64,000 nt of DNA. Origin: SPJN01 sp965229935. Lineage in GTDB: Bacteria > Pseudomonadota > Alphaproteobacteria > SPJN01. Where the stretch lies: assembly GCA_965229935.1 (NCBI GenBank), contig CBDDKB010000002.1, forward strand, positions 2,108,001 to 2,172,000, given 5' to 3'. Below the pieces are notes generated by a model. The model had not been told where the DNA came from, did not search any database, and saw nothing but the letters and a program-made list of their open reading frames with translations. A program made the translations under genes and the position numbers. How positions within the stretch are numbered: position 1 is the first letter of the stretch; each line of letters starts with the position of its first letter. Positions 42,481-49,823 of this stretch are shown here, piece by piece.

Positions 42481-43083
42481 CTATAGGCCGGTTTTGTCGG
42501 ATCGATAGATTGTTTGTTTCGGGCGTGCGAACACCCGTTCCATCATGGGCCGAAACTCTTCCAATGTCATGCTTTCATATGCAGGATCAAAGGCGGTTTG
42601 ATCATATTTTTCACAAAATTCAGCGGTCAGTTCAAAATGCGGATGGCCGCGAAACTGTTCGCGCATGTCTTTGTCGAGGCCCAAATAGTCAAAGAAGTAA
42701 TAGCCCTGAAAAATACCGTGCTTTTCAACCATCCAATGAAGGCTTTCATCGACATAGGGTTTGACGACCGCCGCTGCCAAATCGGGATGATTGGTTGAAC
42801 ACAGCATGTCACCCATATCATGCAACAAGGCGCAGACGACATATTCATCATCACGCCCATCTTTAAAGGCGCGCGTAGCGGTCTGAACCGAATGTTGCAG
42901 CCGATCAACGATAAAGCCGCCGGCGTCCCCTTCCAGCAATTTCATATGATCAAAAATGCGATCAACCGCGCCCTTGTTAAACTCAATCTGATGGGTCGCG
43001 ATGATGGACCAGTCTTCCTGTGTGCCCGTGTCCATCGAGGTGAAGCTGGCCCGTTTGTTCATCATGTCTGACAGGTCGTTCAT
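42481..43083 (-). CDS. HD-domain phosphohydrolase-like protein
   Basis: The 200-residue protein has an HD-type metal site: His in DRLQHSVQTA (about 64) and the HD pair in CALLHDMGD (about 88). Later FQGYYFFDYLG and FRGHPHF histidines are also seen. The HD superfamily includes phosphatases and oxygenases; related HD proteins act on inositol- or phosphonate-like substrates. The substrate here is not readable. The ATG follows a perfect AGGAGG, and a strong hairpin (43104-43130) immediately precedes it. Confidence 0.8.
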   Translation of the reverse strand: MNDLSDMMNKRASFTSMDTGTQEDWSIIATHQIEFNKGAVDRIFDHMKLLEGDAGGFIVDRLQHSVQTATRAFKDGRDDEYVVCALLHDMGDMLCSTNHPDLAAAVVKPYVDESLHWMVEKHGIFQGYYFFDYLGLDKDMREQFRGHPHFELTAEFCEKYDQTAFDPAYESMTLEEFRPMMERVFARPKQTIYRSDKTGL

Positions 43084-43103
43084 TTTTGCCTCCTGAAATT
43101 ATT

Positions 43104-43130
43104 AAGGCGGACTGTATCACAGCCCGCCTT
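43104..43130. terminator. Hairpin between the membrane-protein islet and the HD gene
   Basis: AAGGCGG (43104-43110) pairs with CCGCCTT (43124-43130), and inner CTG pairs with CAG. There is no T tract in either direction. It may stop read-through from the islet genes or, given its place 20 bases before the HD start, affect translation. Confidence 0.4.
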
Positions 43131-43162
43131 AAGCACTGCTAAATTTTTTACAATTGGCCAGA

Positions 43163-43642
43163 TCAGGCAGAATCCGCATTCGTTTCCAAATCTAGTTCCA
43201 ATTCGGCCAACCCAAAAACAACCTTATAAATGTCAAACAAACAAAGAAGATAAAGAAACAACACCCAAACTACTATCCCGTTCATAAACGCAACAACTAT
43301 TGATTTGGGTTCGGCCAAGCCTCCCAAAAATTGCACAAAGAAAGCAACTCCAAACCCAAAAAAAACAATAAGAATGTTATCCTTTAGCTCCTTTTTTACA
43401 TCAGAAGCGGCAGATATTACTGTTTGATTTTTAGCAAACTTATCAATCAGCATACGATTTATGGAAAAGTGAATATTGGCAACTGAAGCTAGTGTAACGG
43501 TTAAAATTACAGCCATAAGCGCTAGGGCTTCTGAACCTACTAGGTCTGTTATATACGGGTTTTGATTTAGCCAACTTGGCTTGCAGATTGATATTACCAC
43601 AATCAAAGCGCCAAATATCATTGCCGATATTATCTTAATCAT
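43163..43642 (-). CDS. Four-helix membrane protein of a two-gene islet
   Basis: The 159-residue product has hydrophobic segments at about 3-20 (IISAMIFGALIVVISI), 38-58, 87-105 (ILIVFFGFGVAFFVQFLGG) and 112-135. An acidic C-terminal tail (LELDLETNADS) follows. The family is not recognised. I chose the ATG at 43642, which overlaps the upstream stop by 8 bases, a classic coupled arrangement. The sequence is markedly AT-rich compared with the genes on both sides. A soluble protein coupled to a small multi-helix membrane protein is the layout of several membrane-effector defence systems; that is a hypothesis. Confidence 0.65.
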   Translation of the reverse strand: MIKIISAMIFGALIVVISICKPSWLNQNPYITDLVGSEALALMAVILTVTLASVANIHFSINRMLIDKFAKNQTVISAASDVKKELKDNILIVFFGFGVAFFVQFLGGLAEPKSIVVAFMNGIVVWVLFLYLLCLFDIYKVVFGLAELELDLETNADSA

Positions 43643-44483
43643 CGCGTCTACCAAAAAGCAAATCGAACAACCCCAGTATTTTAGCATGCTCGTTGTTCCG
43701 TGGCATCAAGCTTTCAACAACTTCAACTACCCGTTTTGCTGCTCTACTAGAGTACAACGTTTTTCGACCACTCTTCATTGTAATTCGTCCAGGGCCTTCA
43801 GAAGCGTACTCTACAGCACTCTCTACAAAATCCCCGGCTGGATCGACACCACCTTCTTTATTCGTAATTGAGTATTCCGAAGATTGACCATTTGCTTGGT
43901 CTTTTGCCAGCCTGTCGAATTCCTTGAACTTATCAAAACCATTTAATCCGTTTGGCGGATAAAACTCAAAAGACAGCTTCGTAATTTGACCTTTATACTT
44001 TTTAGCTGCTTCCCAAAAATCCTGCTTTGAAGAAAGATATTCTATATCAACGTGCCAAGAGTAACCTTTTCGAAGCCTTACAAATTCTTCGATCATCGCA
44101 CGAAGAACTTTATGAGCAGCGCCAATTTCATTTCGTTTTTCAAACGCGGCAATTTGTTTTTCCGGTGCGGCATCAAAATAAAGATACGCGATTTTGTAAT
44201 GTTTGGAAGAAGCCAATGCAAATGCATCATCTGGACCTAGATGAACCAGTTCCTGAACAGGATTTCCTATAATGCCAGCATACCTATTCTCACCCAGATC
44301 TATGTCTTTAAAAGGAAAGAAGGTCAGCTGACGACCATAGTAGAAAAAGTCAATTCGTTCCGAAAAAACTTCGTTTAAAAACGCCTGCCGATCTAAATCA
44401 GGCTCTTCTCTGTTTTCCTGAATATTTAAATCGCCAATTGTCGGTATGCTCAATGAAAATCGAAGAAGTTCAAAAGCTGACAT
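43635..44483 (-). CDS. Soluble hypothetical protein of a two-gene islet (possibly DUF4747-like)
   Basis: The 282-residue cytoplasmic protein has no strong family match in my reading; a DUF4747-type relation is only a guess. Visible features are RIDFFYYGRQLTFFPFKDIDLGENRYAGIIG (about 43-73), which suggests beta structure, and a helical middle with AAHKVLRAMIEEFVRLRKGYSWHVDIEYL (about 122-150). A C-terminal region with GRITMKSGRKTLYSSRAAKRVVEVVESL follows. It is AT-rich and first in a two-gene unit with the membrane protein. It lies between a housekeeping HD gene and rho, immediately downstream of rho on the same strand, so it could be read from the rho transcript. Confidence 0.6.
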   Translation of the reverse strand: MSAFELLRFSLSIPTIGDLNIQENREEPDLDRQAFLNEVFSERIDFFYYGRQLTFFPFKDIDLGENRYAGIIGNPVQELVHLGPDDAFALASSKHYKIAYLYFDAAPEKQIAAFEKRNEIGAAHKVLRAMIEEFVRLRKGYSWHVDIEYLSSKQDFWEAAKKYKGQITKLSFEFYPPNGLNGFDKFKEFDRLAKDQANGQSSEYSITNKEGGVDPAGDFVESAVEYASEGPGRITMKSGRKTLYSSRAAKRVVEVVESLMPRNNEHAKILGLFDLLFGRRDD

Positions 44484-44558
44484 CTATCCCCCCAAAAATG
44501 CTGTCCAAGCATACAACCTTTTTGGGGAATCAACAAAATGTCAACTAAAAATAGTATG

Positions 44559-45812
44559 CTAAGTATTCATACTGTCGAAGAAGCCCTTGTTGGACTTGTT
44601 TTCCTTGAGCTTGCCGACCAGGAATTCGATCGCATCGACCGTGCCCATCGGGTTCAAAATCCGGCGCAACACATAGGTTTTTGCCAGATCACCCTTATCG
44701 ACCAGCAGCTCTTCCTTACGGGTGCCGGACTTGAGAATATCAATGGCGGGGAAGGTCCGCTTGTCTGCGACCTTACGATCAAGCACAATTTCTGAGTTAC
44801 CCGTGCCCTTGAATTCTTCAAAGATCACTTCATCCATGCGTGAGCCTGTGTCGATCAACGCGGTAGAGATGATAGTGAGGGAGCCGCCTTCTTCGATATT
44901 ACGGGCCGCACCAAAGAAACGCTTGGGCCGCTGCAAAGCGTTGGCATCCACACCACCTGTCAGCACCTTACCGGAACTGGGGACAACCGTGTTATAGGCA
45001 CGGCCAAGACGCGTGATAGAATCGAGCAAGATCACAACATCGCGTTTATGTTCAACCAAACGCTTTGCCTTTTCGATCACCATTTCAGCAACCTGCACAT
45101 GGCGGGAGGCTGGTTCGTCAAAGGTGGATGAGATTACCTCACCCGTAACGGACCGCTGCATGTCCGTCACTTCTTCAGGGCGTTCATCGATCAGCAACAC
45201 GATCAAATAAACTTCCGGGTGATTGGATGAAATCGAGTGCGCGATGTTCTGCAGCAGTACGGTTTTACCGGTACGCGGCGGTGCCACGATCAGGGCGCGC
45301 TGGCCCTTACCCAGGGGCGAAACAATATCGATCACGCGGGTTGAAATATCCTTTGTGGGATCTTCCAGCTCAAGCTCGATCTTCTCTTCCGGGTAAAGCG
45401 GGGTGAGATTATCAAAATGCACCTTGTGGCGCATGGCTTCAGGGTCTTCGAAATTAATCTTGGACACTTTCAGCATGGCGAAATAACGCTCGCCCTCTTT
45501 GGGGGAGCGAATTTCACCTTCCACCGTATCACCTGTCCGCAATGAAAATTTACGGATCTGGGATGGTGAGATGTACACATCATCAGGACCGGGCAGATAG
45601 TTTGATTCAGGGGCGCGCAGGAAACCAAAACCATCCTGCAACACTTCCAATACACCGCCGCCAGTAATTTCTTCACCGTTTTCAGCAGCCTCTTTCAAGA
45701 TCGCAAACATCATATCCTGCTTGCGCATGGCAGAGGCGTTTTCGATCTCAAGCTTTTCGGCAATGGCCAACAGCTCAGTCGGGCTTTTTTCTTTCAGTTC
45801 AAGAAGGTTCAT
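44559..45812 (-). CDS. rho: Transcription termination factor Rho
   Basis: Rho is a hexameric RNA helicase that ends transcripts. The 417 residues have the N-terminal helix domain ([21 protein letters not shown]) and a cold-shock-like RNA-binding domain with [27 protein letters not shown] (about 62-88). Walker A lies in [17 protein letters not shown], and [13 protein letters not shown] and [13 protein letters not shown] are also present. I chose the ATG at 45812 (AAAGG upstream). The longer frame to 45866 reads into a repeat and is not family-like. The C-terminus [10 protein letters not shown] is typical. Confidence 0.97.
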   Translation of the reverse strand: MNLLELKEKSPTELLAIAEKLEIENASAMRKQDMMFAILKEAAENGEEITGGGVLEVLQDGFGFLRAPESNYLPGPDDVYISPSQIRKFSLRTGDTVEGEIRSPKEGERYFAMLKVSKINFEDPEAMRHKVHFDNLTPLYPEEKIELELEDPTKDISTRVIDIVSPLGKGQRALIVAPPRTGKTVLLQNIAHSISSNHPEVYLIVLLIDERPEEVTDMQRSVTGEVISSTFDEPASRHVQVAEMVIEKAKRLVEHKRDVVILLDSITRLGRAYNTVVPSSGKVLTGGVDANALQRPKRFFGAARNIEEGGSLTIISTALIDTGSRMDEVIFEEFKGTGNSEIVLDRKVADKRTFPAIDILKSGTRKEELLVDKGDLAKTYVLRRILNPMGTVDAIEFLVGKLKENKSNKGFFDSMNT

Positions 45813-45840
45813 AAACCTTTCTCCACTTTCTCTTTTTTTA

Positions 45841-45900
45841 CGCGCCGCCGGACGAAAAACCGCCAATAAATCTATCTGGCACTTTTTCTGGCGGGCGCTT
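45841..45900. repeat. 60-base dispersed repeat, copy A
   Basis: It is identical at about 54 of 60 positions with 46491-46550, in the same orientation. It starts CGCGCCGCCGGACG and contains the inverted pair CCGCCA...TGGCGG. It sits in the leader of rho, 29 bases before the start codon. Confidence 0.75.
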
Positions 45901-46233
45901 GTTATTTACGCGCCGCCGGAAGATTTATGCATCCAACAACGCAACAATTCCGCGCTCTGTGGCGCGAAAAAATCTATTGGGGATGACGCTATTCAGGTCA
46001 TCAATGGAATTCGGAAACTTCCCGGCAAGGAAAACACCGGAAATAAAGGTGGGTTGTGTATCAACAACCAAAATCAGGTCGGATCACACAAAAAGAAGGG
46101 AAGGTCGGTAGCAACCTGCCAAATAAGCGTTTTGCTAGACTTAAAAAGACCAGACTTAAAAAGACAGGGGCACGCCGAACCAGACAACTTGCTGATCAAT
46201 ATAGGTGATTTGCATCACTTTGTGAAGGGGGCG

Positions 46234-46264
46234 GTTACTGGCCTGTCTGTCGCAGGCCAGTAAC
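46234..46264. terminator. Perfect 12-base-pair hairpin downstream of a small membrane-protein gene
   Basis: GTTACTGGCCTG (46234-46245), a 7-base loop and CAGGCCAGTAAC (46253-46264) lie 6 bases past the stop of the leftward gene at 46270. No T tract follows. It is probably a transcript end or a repeat-derived stem. Confidence 0.5.
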
Positions 46265-46269
46265 AAACC

Positions 46270-46470
46270 CTAACCCTTTAACACGCCTGACTTTAAAATC
46301 GGCACCAAAACCAAAACATAAAACAGCGCATTATCGTTGCTGTTCACCAGCTCATAAAAAAACGTGTTGAAGCCATCGGTTGCCGCATAGCCGCCGCCAT
46401 AAAGACCGATGCCGAACAGCACCACACCGACACACCAAACGGTTAAATATTTTTGCCAAAAGTCAGACAT
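46270..46470 (-). CDS. Small membrane protein, 66 residues
   Basis: The product has two hydrophobic segments (about 10-30, VWCVGVVLFGIGLYGGGYAA, and 48-62, NALFYVLVLVPILKSG) separated by GFNTFFYELVNSND. The ATG at 46470 follows an excellent ribosome site GGGAGGG. I do not recognise the family. It is enclosed by repeats on both sides in the accessory zone between rho and hemJ, and a strong hairpin lies right after its stop. Confidence 0.6.
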   Translation of the reverse strand: MSDFWQKYLTVWCVGVVLFGIGLYGGGYAATDGFNTFFYELVNSNDNALFYVLVLVPILKSGVLKG

Positions 46471-46490
46471 GGTTCCCTCCCTTATTTTTT

Positions 46491-46550
46491 CGCGCCGCCG
46501 GACGCAAAACCGCCAATAAACCTAACTGGCACTTTTACTGGCGGTCGCTC
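46491..46550. repeat. 60-base dispersed repeat, copy B
   Basis: This is the second copy of the repeat at 45841-45900, just upstream of the small membrane protein's ribosome site. Its minus-strand end, AGCGACCGCCAGTAAAAGT, resembles AGCGACCGCTAGGAAAAGT at 46661-46679 on the plus strand next to the displaced hemJ end, so these belong to one repeat family. Confidence 0.75.
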
Positions 46551-46615
46551 TGTATATTATCGGCAAAGCCTAGGAGGGTTTTGATCTGATAGGAACCGGA
46601 ATTCGTGACAGTTAG

Positions 46616-46675
46616 AACGGTTTGACGATCACCATAATGACAATACCGATCATCAGACGAAGCGACCGCTAGGAA
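46616..46675 (-). pseudogene. Displaced hemJ 3' end, copy 1
   Basis: On the minus strand the sequence reads LMIGIVIMVIVKPF-stop, identical in protein to the HemJ C-terminus but with different third codon bases (for example ATT/ATC, GGG/GGT). Identity with copy 2 continues 20 bases beyond the homologous part (ACGAAGCGACCGCTAGGAAA on the plus strand); identity with hemJ ends exactly at the Leu codon. Confidence 0.8.
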
Positions 46676-46731
46676 AAGTTGCAGACTTTTCCGTCACGCG
46701 GCGCGACCACAATAAATATGAATGGCATCAA

Positions 46732-46791
46732 AATGGTTTGACGATCACCATAATGACGATGACGATCATCAGACGAAGCGACCGCTAGGAA
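46732..46791 (-). pseudogene. Displaced hemJ 3' end, copy 2
   Basis: It reads LMIVIVIMVIVKPF-stop (TGA), with one amino-acid change and several silent changes relative to hemJ. It is followed by the same 20-base junction as copy 1. The copies repeat with a 116-base period. Confidence 0.8.
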
Positions 46792-46795
46792 ATTC

Positions 46796-46863
46796 TATCC
46801 ATTGCAAATGCGGTTTCGCCCCTGTTCGGTTATAAAAGCCGGGCTACGCATTTGTGATGGATA
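46796..46863. repeat. 17-base inverted repeat immediately downstream of hemJ
   Basis: TATCCATTGCAAATGCG (46796-46812) and CGCATTTGTGATGGATA (46847-46863) are inverted with two mismatches and enclose a 34-base loop. The right arm ends 3 bases from the hemJ stop. It could be an mRNA end structure or the terminus of an inserted element. Confidence 0.6.
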
Positions 46864-46866
46864 AAC

Positions 46867-47301
46867 CTAAAACGGTTTAACGATCACCATGATGACGATC
46901 CCAATCATCAGAACCGTCGGCACTTCATTGATCATGCGAAAGAATTTTTGCGGGCGCTGATTTTTGTCCTGTTCAAAATCCTTGCGCAGGCGAGAGAACC
47001 AGCCATGCACACCTGACAGGATCACAACCAAAGTCAGTTTGACATGCAGCCACCCGGCACCAAGATCAATCAAGCCTGTCGCCAACATGCCAAGGCCGAA
47101 CACCCATGTTGCAATCATGGCCGGGTTAATGATGGCGCGAAACAATTTGCGTTCCATCACCTTAAACCGTTCAGACCCTGCGGACCCAATTTCGGTTTCA
47201 CAATGATAGACAAACAGGCGCGGCAGATAGAGCATACCTGCCATCCATGCGATAACAGAAATCACATGCAGTGCCTTTAACCAAAGATAGAGTAAGTCCA
47301 T
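46867..47301 (-). CDS. hemJ: Protoporphyrinogen IX oxidase HemJ
   Basis: This oxygen-independent-type protoporphyrinogen oxidase of the UPF0093/HemJ membrane family is common where hemG and hemY are absent. The 144 residues have four transmembrane helices. The helix 1 motif LKALHVISVIAWMAGMLYLPRLFVYH carries the essential His near residue 11. LLMIGIVIMVIVKPF is the last helix. It sits with hemH and hemE, the neighbouring steps of heme synthesis. Its last 45 bases recur twice downstream as displaced copies. Confidence 0.93.
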   Translation of the reverse strand: MDLLYLWLKALHVISVIAWMAGMLYLPRLFVYHCETEIGSAGSERFKVMERKLFRAIINPAMIATWVFGLGMLATGLIDLGAGWLHVKLTLVVILSGVHGWFSRLRKDFEQDKNQRPQKFFRMINEVPTVLMIGIVIMVIVKPF

Positions 47302-47319
47302 CAGATCCCGGTCCTGTTT

Positions 47320-48378
47320 TTAGTGCATGCCACTGGCAAGAAAGGTAGACAGTTTTTCTTCACCTTCACCCAAATGCTCAATGCCGCAGCCATTCGGTTC
47401 TTCACAGACAAAATTCTGGCTGGCCGTTTTTAGTACCTGATCAGCCAAGCCCTTGATGAACTTGTCTTGGGTTAGAACTGTTTGCACGCGGCTATAGCCC
47501 GGCACTTTGTTTTCATCAGCCAATTCACGATATTCGATATCAAGCTCTACCAATGTTTCTGAATGTTCAGACACAAAGGCAATGGGCACCATCACAATAG
47601 ACACTTGATCCTTGCCGGCCCTGATCACCTCATCATCGGTACTGGGGCCAATCCATTCCAGCGGGCCAACACGGCTTTGATAACAGATCACGCTATCAAG
47701 ATCGGTGTAACCACGGTCTGCCAACGCAGCCATTAAGGCCCTGCCCGTCCGTTCAACCTGACGCTGATAAGGATCGCCATTATCTACCACCTTTTTTGGC
47801 AGACCATGGGCTGACAATAACAGCCTGAAAGGCGACTGCGCTGTTTCTATTTGCTGCGCCACAAGATCAGCCATTGCGTTGATAAAGCCCGGCTCCTCAG
47901 GATAGCAGCACAGGGTTTTTGTCGGCGCTTTCAATTCAACAAAGGTGGCCGCCTGATGCCATTCAGTGATGGAGCTTTGGGTCGTCGTCGTTGAAAATTG
48001 CGGATAAAGCGGCACCAAAATCACTTGATCAGGATGCCATGCCCGCACTGCCGCGGCACATTCATCGGCACGCGGATGCCAATAGCGCATGGCGATAAAA
48101 GTTTTTACGTCGCCTAACGCGCCGCCTGTCAAAGCCTGCTCCAACGCGCGCGCCTGATCCTTTGTATGATCCAAGAGGGGCGACTTGCCACCAAGATGAG
48201 CATAGATTTCCTGCGCGGTTGGCGTGCGACGGGTCGAGATCAATTTTGCCACCAACCAACGCAAAGGTTGCGGCAGGTTGATAATGGCCCGGTCATTAAA
48301 CAGATTGAACAGGAATGGCTTCACAGCCTCAGGCCTGTCGGGGCCACCCAAATTGAATAGGACAATTGCTGTTTTCAT
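47320..48378 (-). CDS. hemH: Ferrochelatase
   Basis: HemH inserts Fe2+ into protoporphyrin IX, the last step of heme synthesis. The 352 residues contain LFNLGGPDRPEAVKPFLFNLFND near the N-terminus, LLSAHGLPKKVVDNGDPY (about 180-197, with the metal-site His) and CYQSRVGPLEWIGPSTDD (about 220-237). SEHSETLVELDIEYRELA (about 255) holds the second catalytic site. I use the ATG at 48378, which overlaps the hemE stop (ATGA); a TTG one codon earlier is unlikely. Confidence 0.96.
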   Translation of the reverse strand: MKTAIVLFNLGGPDRPEAVKPFLFNLFNDRAIINLPQPLRWLVAKLISTRRTPTAQEIYAHLGGKSPLLDHTKDQARALEQALTGGALGDVKTFIAMRYWHPRADECAAAVRAWHPDQVILVPLYPQFSTTTTQSSITEWHQAATFVELKAPTKTLCCYPEEPGFINAMADLVAQQIETAQSPFRLLLSAHGLPKKVVDNGDPYQRQVERTGRALMAALADRGYTDLDSVICYQSRVGPLEWIGPSTDDEVIRAGKDQVSIVMVPIAFVSEHSETLVELDIEYRELADENKVPGYSRVQTVLTQDKFIKGLADQVLKTASQNFVCEEPNGCGIEHLGEGEEKLSTFLASGMH

Positions 48379-49424
48379 CAACCGCGTACCCGCTTGACCA
48401 ATCGTTCCACATTGGCGGGGTCTGTTTCAGGGCGAATACCATGACCCAGATTGAAAATATGCGGGCCACTTGAAAGCGCAGCCTTAATACGATCAACCTC
48501 ACGGTCCATCATCTCGCCCCCTGCAATCAGCAACAGGGGATCAAGATTACCCTGCACCGCACCCAGCGGTTGCAGCTTTTCTTTTGCAAAGGTAAGCGAC
48601 TGGCCTGAATCAAGCCCAATCGCGTCCACACCCGTTTGTGTCATATAGGTTTCGGCCAATGCGCCGACCCCGCGGGGGAAACCGATGACGGGTAAATCAG
48701 GATGGGCAGCTTTTAAATTCTGCACAATTTGGGCCGTCGGTTTGATCACCAGCGCATCAAACAGGCTTTCAGGCAAGCCGCCCGCCCACGTGTCAAAAAT
48801 CTGGATCACCTCTGCGCCCGTTTCGACCTGTTTCAGCAGATAGGCGCTGGTTGCTTCAACCAACAGCTCCATCAATTGCGCCATCAGGATCGGGTCGGTC
48901 CATGCCAATTGTTTGGCCGGGGCCTGATCAGGTGTGCCGCGCCCGGCAATCATATAGGTCGCCACGGTCCATGGTGCCCCTGCAAAGCCGATAAAGGTCG
49001 TTTCGGGGGGTAGGGCCGCTGACAGGCGATCAACCGTCTCATAGACCGGTTCTAGGCCCTTATGGACATGATCCAAATTCAATGCAGCAAGCGCAGCGCC
49101 ATCCGTGATGGGTTCAAGCCGGGGGCCTTCGCCTGTTTCAAACCATAATTTCTGCCCCAAGGCCCGTGGGATCAGCAAAATATCGGCAAACAGGATCGCC
49201 GCGTCAAAGCCATAGCGCCTGATCGGCTGCAAGGTGACTTCCGTTGCAAGATCAGGCCGATCGCACAGATCAAGGAAACTGCCTGCCTCTGCCCGTGTGG
49301 CCTTATATTCAGGTAAATAACGTCCAGCCTGACGCATCAGCCAAAGGGGAGGGGTTTTCTGGACCTCTCCCTTAAGGGTGCGCAGCATGGTTTTTTCTTG
49401 GCTTTGTGTAGGTTTTAATGACAT
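48378..49424 (-). CDS. hemE: Uroporphyrinogen decarboxylase
   Basis: HemE converts uroporphyrinogen III to coproporphyrinogen III. The 348 residues include PLWLMRQAGRYLPEYKATRAEAGSFLDLC (about 27-55), the family signature, then FADILLIPRALG (about 80-91) and GFPRGVGALAETY. A short N-terminal tail (MSLKPTQSQEKT) precedes it. It is transcribed away from the origin gap on its right, and next to it stand hemH and hemJ. Confidence 0.97.
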   Translation of the reverse strand: MSLKPTQSQEKTMLRTLKGEVQKTPPLWLMRQAGRYLPEYKATRAEAGSFLDLCDRPDLATEVTLQPIRRYGFDAAILFADILLIPRALGQKLWFETGEGPRLEPITDGAALAALNLDHVHKGLEPVYETVDRLSAALPPETTFIGFAGAPWTVATYMIAGRGTPDQAPAKQLAWTDPILMAQLMELLVEATSAYLLKQVETGAEVIQIFDTWAGGLPESLFDALVIKPTAQIVQNLKAAHPDLPVIGFPRGVGALAETYMTQTGVDAIGLDSGQSLTFAKEKLQPLGAVQGNLDPLLLIAGGEMMDREVDRIKAALSSGPHIFNLGHGIRPETDPANVERLVKRVRG

Positions 49425-49823
49425 GCGCGCACTTTCCCCATAAGGCCCCTATAAATCAATAATAAATAAAAGGTTGTAGTGGTTTGTTGGTCCTGTGAAT
49501 TCTGTGGATTAAATTTCGTCCGCTGTCACAATGTGATTCCGGTGGATAAGTTGCTTGTTGCATATGATCATGTGGATAAACCTGTGCATGACTGGAATAG
49601 TCTATATATTTCAATTAGTTGACTGTAGACCTGATTGCCTCAACAATCGGTTTTCTATGATGCCTGATTGATTTATCCACGGTCTCCACAGGATCTAAAA
49701 ACCGTTTTCCCGTTCCGGGCGAAAGTCTGGTGGTGCGTGCATTGATCCCACCCCATTTAATTTGGGCCTTGAGATTTCCCACTTATCCACCTAATCCACA
49801 GATGAAACGTTTAAGGACTGCAA
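49425..49823. other. oriC: Putative chromosomal replication origin (oriC)
   Basis: This AT-rich gap between hemE and the DUF299 gene is the known oriC position in several alphaproteobacteria such as Caulobacter. It contains DnaA-box-like sequences: a perfect TTATCCACA complement at 49571-49579, one-mismatch boxes at 49541-49549, 49673-49681 and 49783-49791, and TAATCCACA-type boxes at 49503-49511 and 49792-49800. AT runs for unwinding lie at 49449-49471 and 49600-49620. The box density is far above anything else in the window. Confidence 0.85.

Larger units (their letters stand above)
45813..46269. other. 457-base repeat-bearing gap upstream of rho
   Basis: The gap holds one copy of a 60-base repeat (45841-45900), a partial unit ACGCGCCGCCGGAAG directly after it (about 45908-45922), and a perfect 12-base-pair hairpin (46234-46264). 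A long plus-strand frame (45721-46263) overlaps rho antisense and reads through the repeat, so I do not count it as a gene. The rho promoter must lie in this gap. Confidence 0.45.
46471..46866. other. 396-base repeat zone between the small membrane protein and hemJ
   Basis: It contains copy B of the 60-base repeat and two displaced copies of the hemJ 3' end with a shared 20-base junction. A hairpin GGAAAAGT-TGCAG-ACTTTTCC (46672-46692) and a long inverted repeat next to hemJ are also present. No gene is seen. Confidence 0.6.

Noticed and set aside
45721..46263. Long plus-strand ORF (180 residues) between rho and the small membrane protein
   Set aside because: Its first third is antisense to rho, it reads through the 60-base repeat and ends in a hairpin; no ribosome site. 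The [14 protein letters not shown] motif it shares with another ORF is only the translated repeat.
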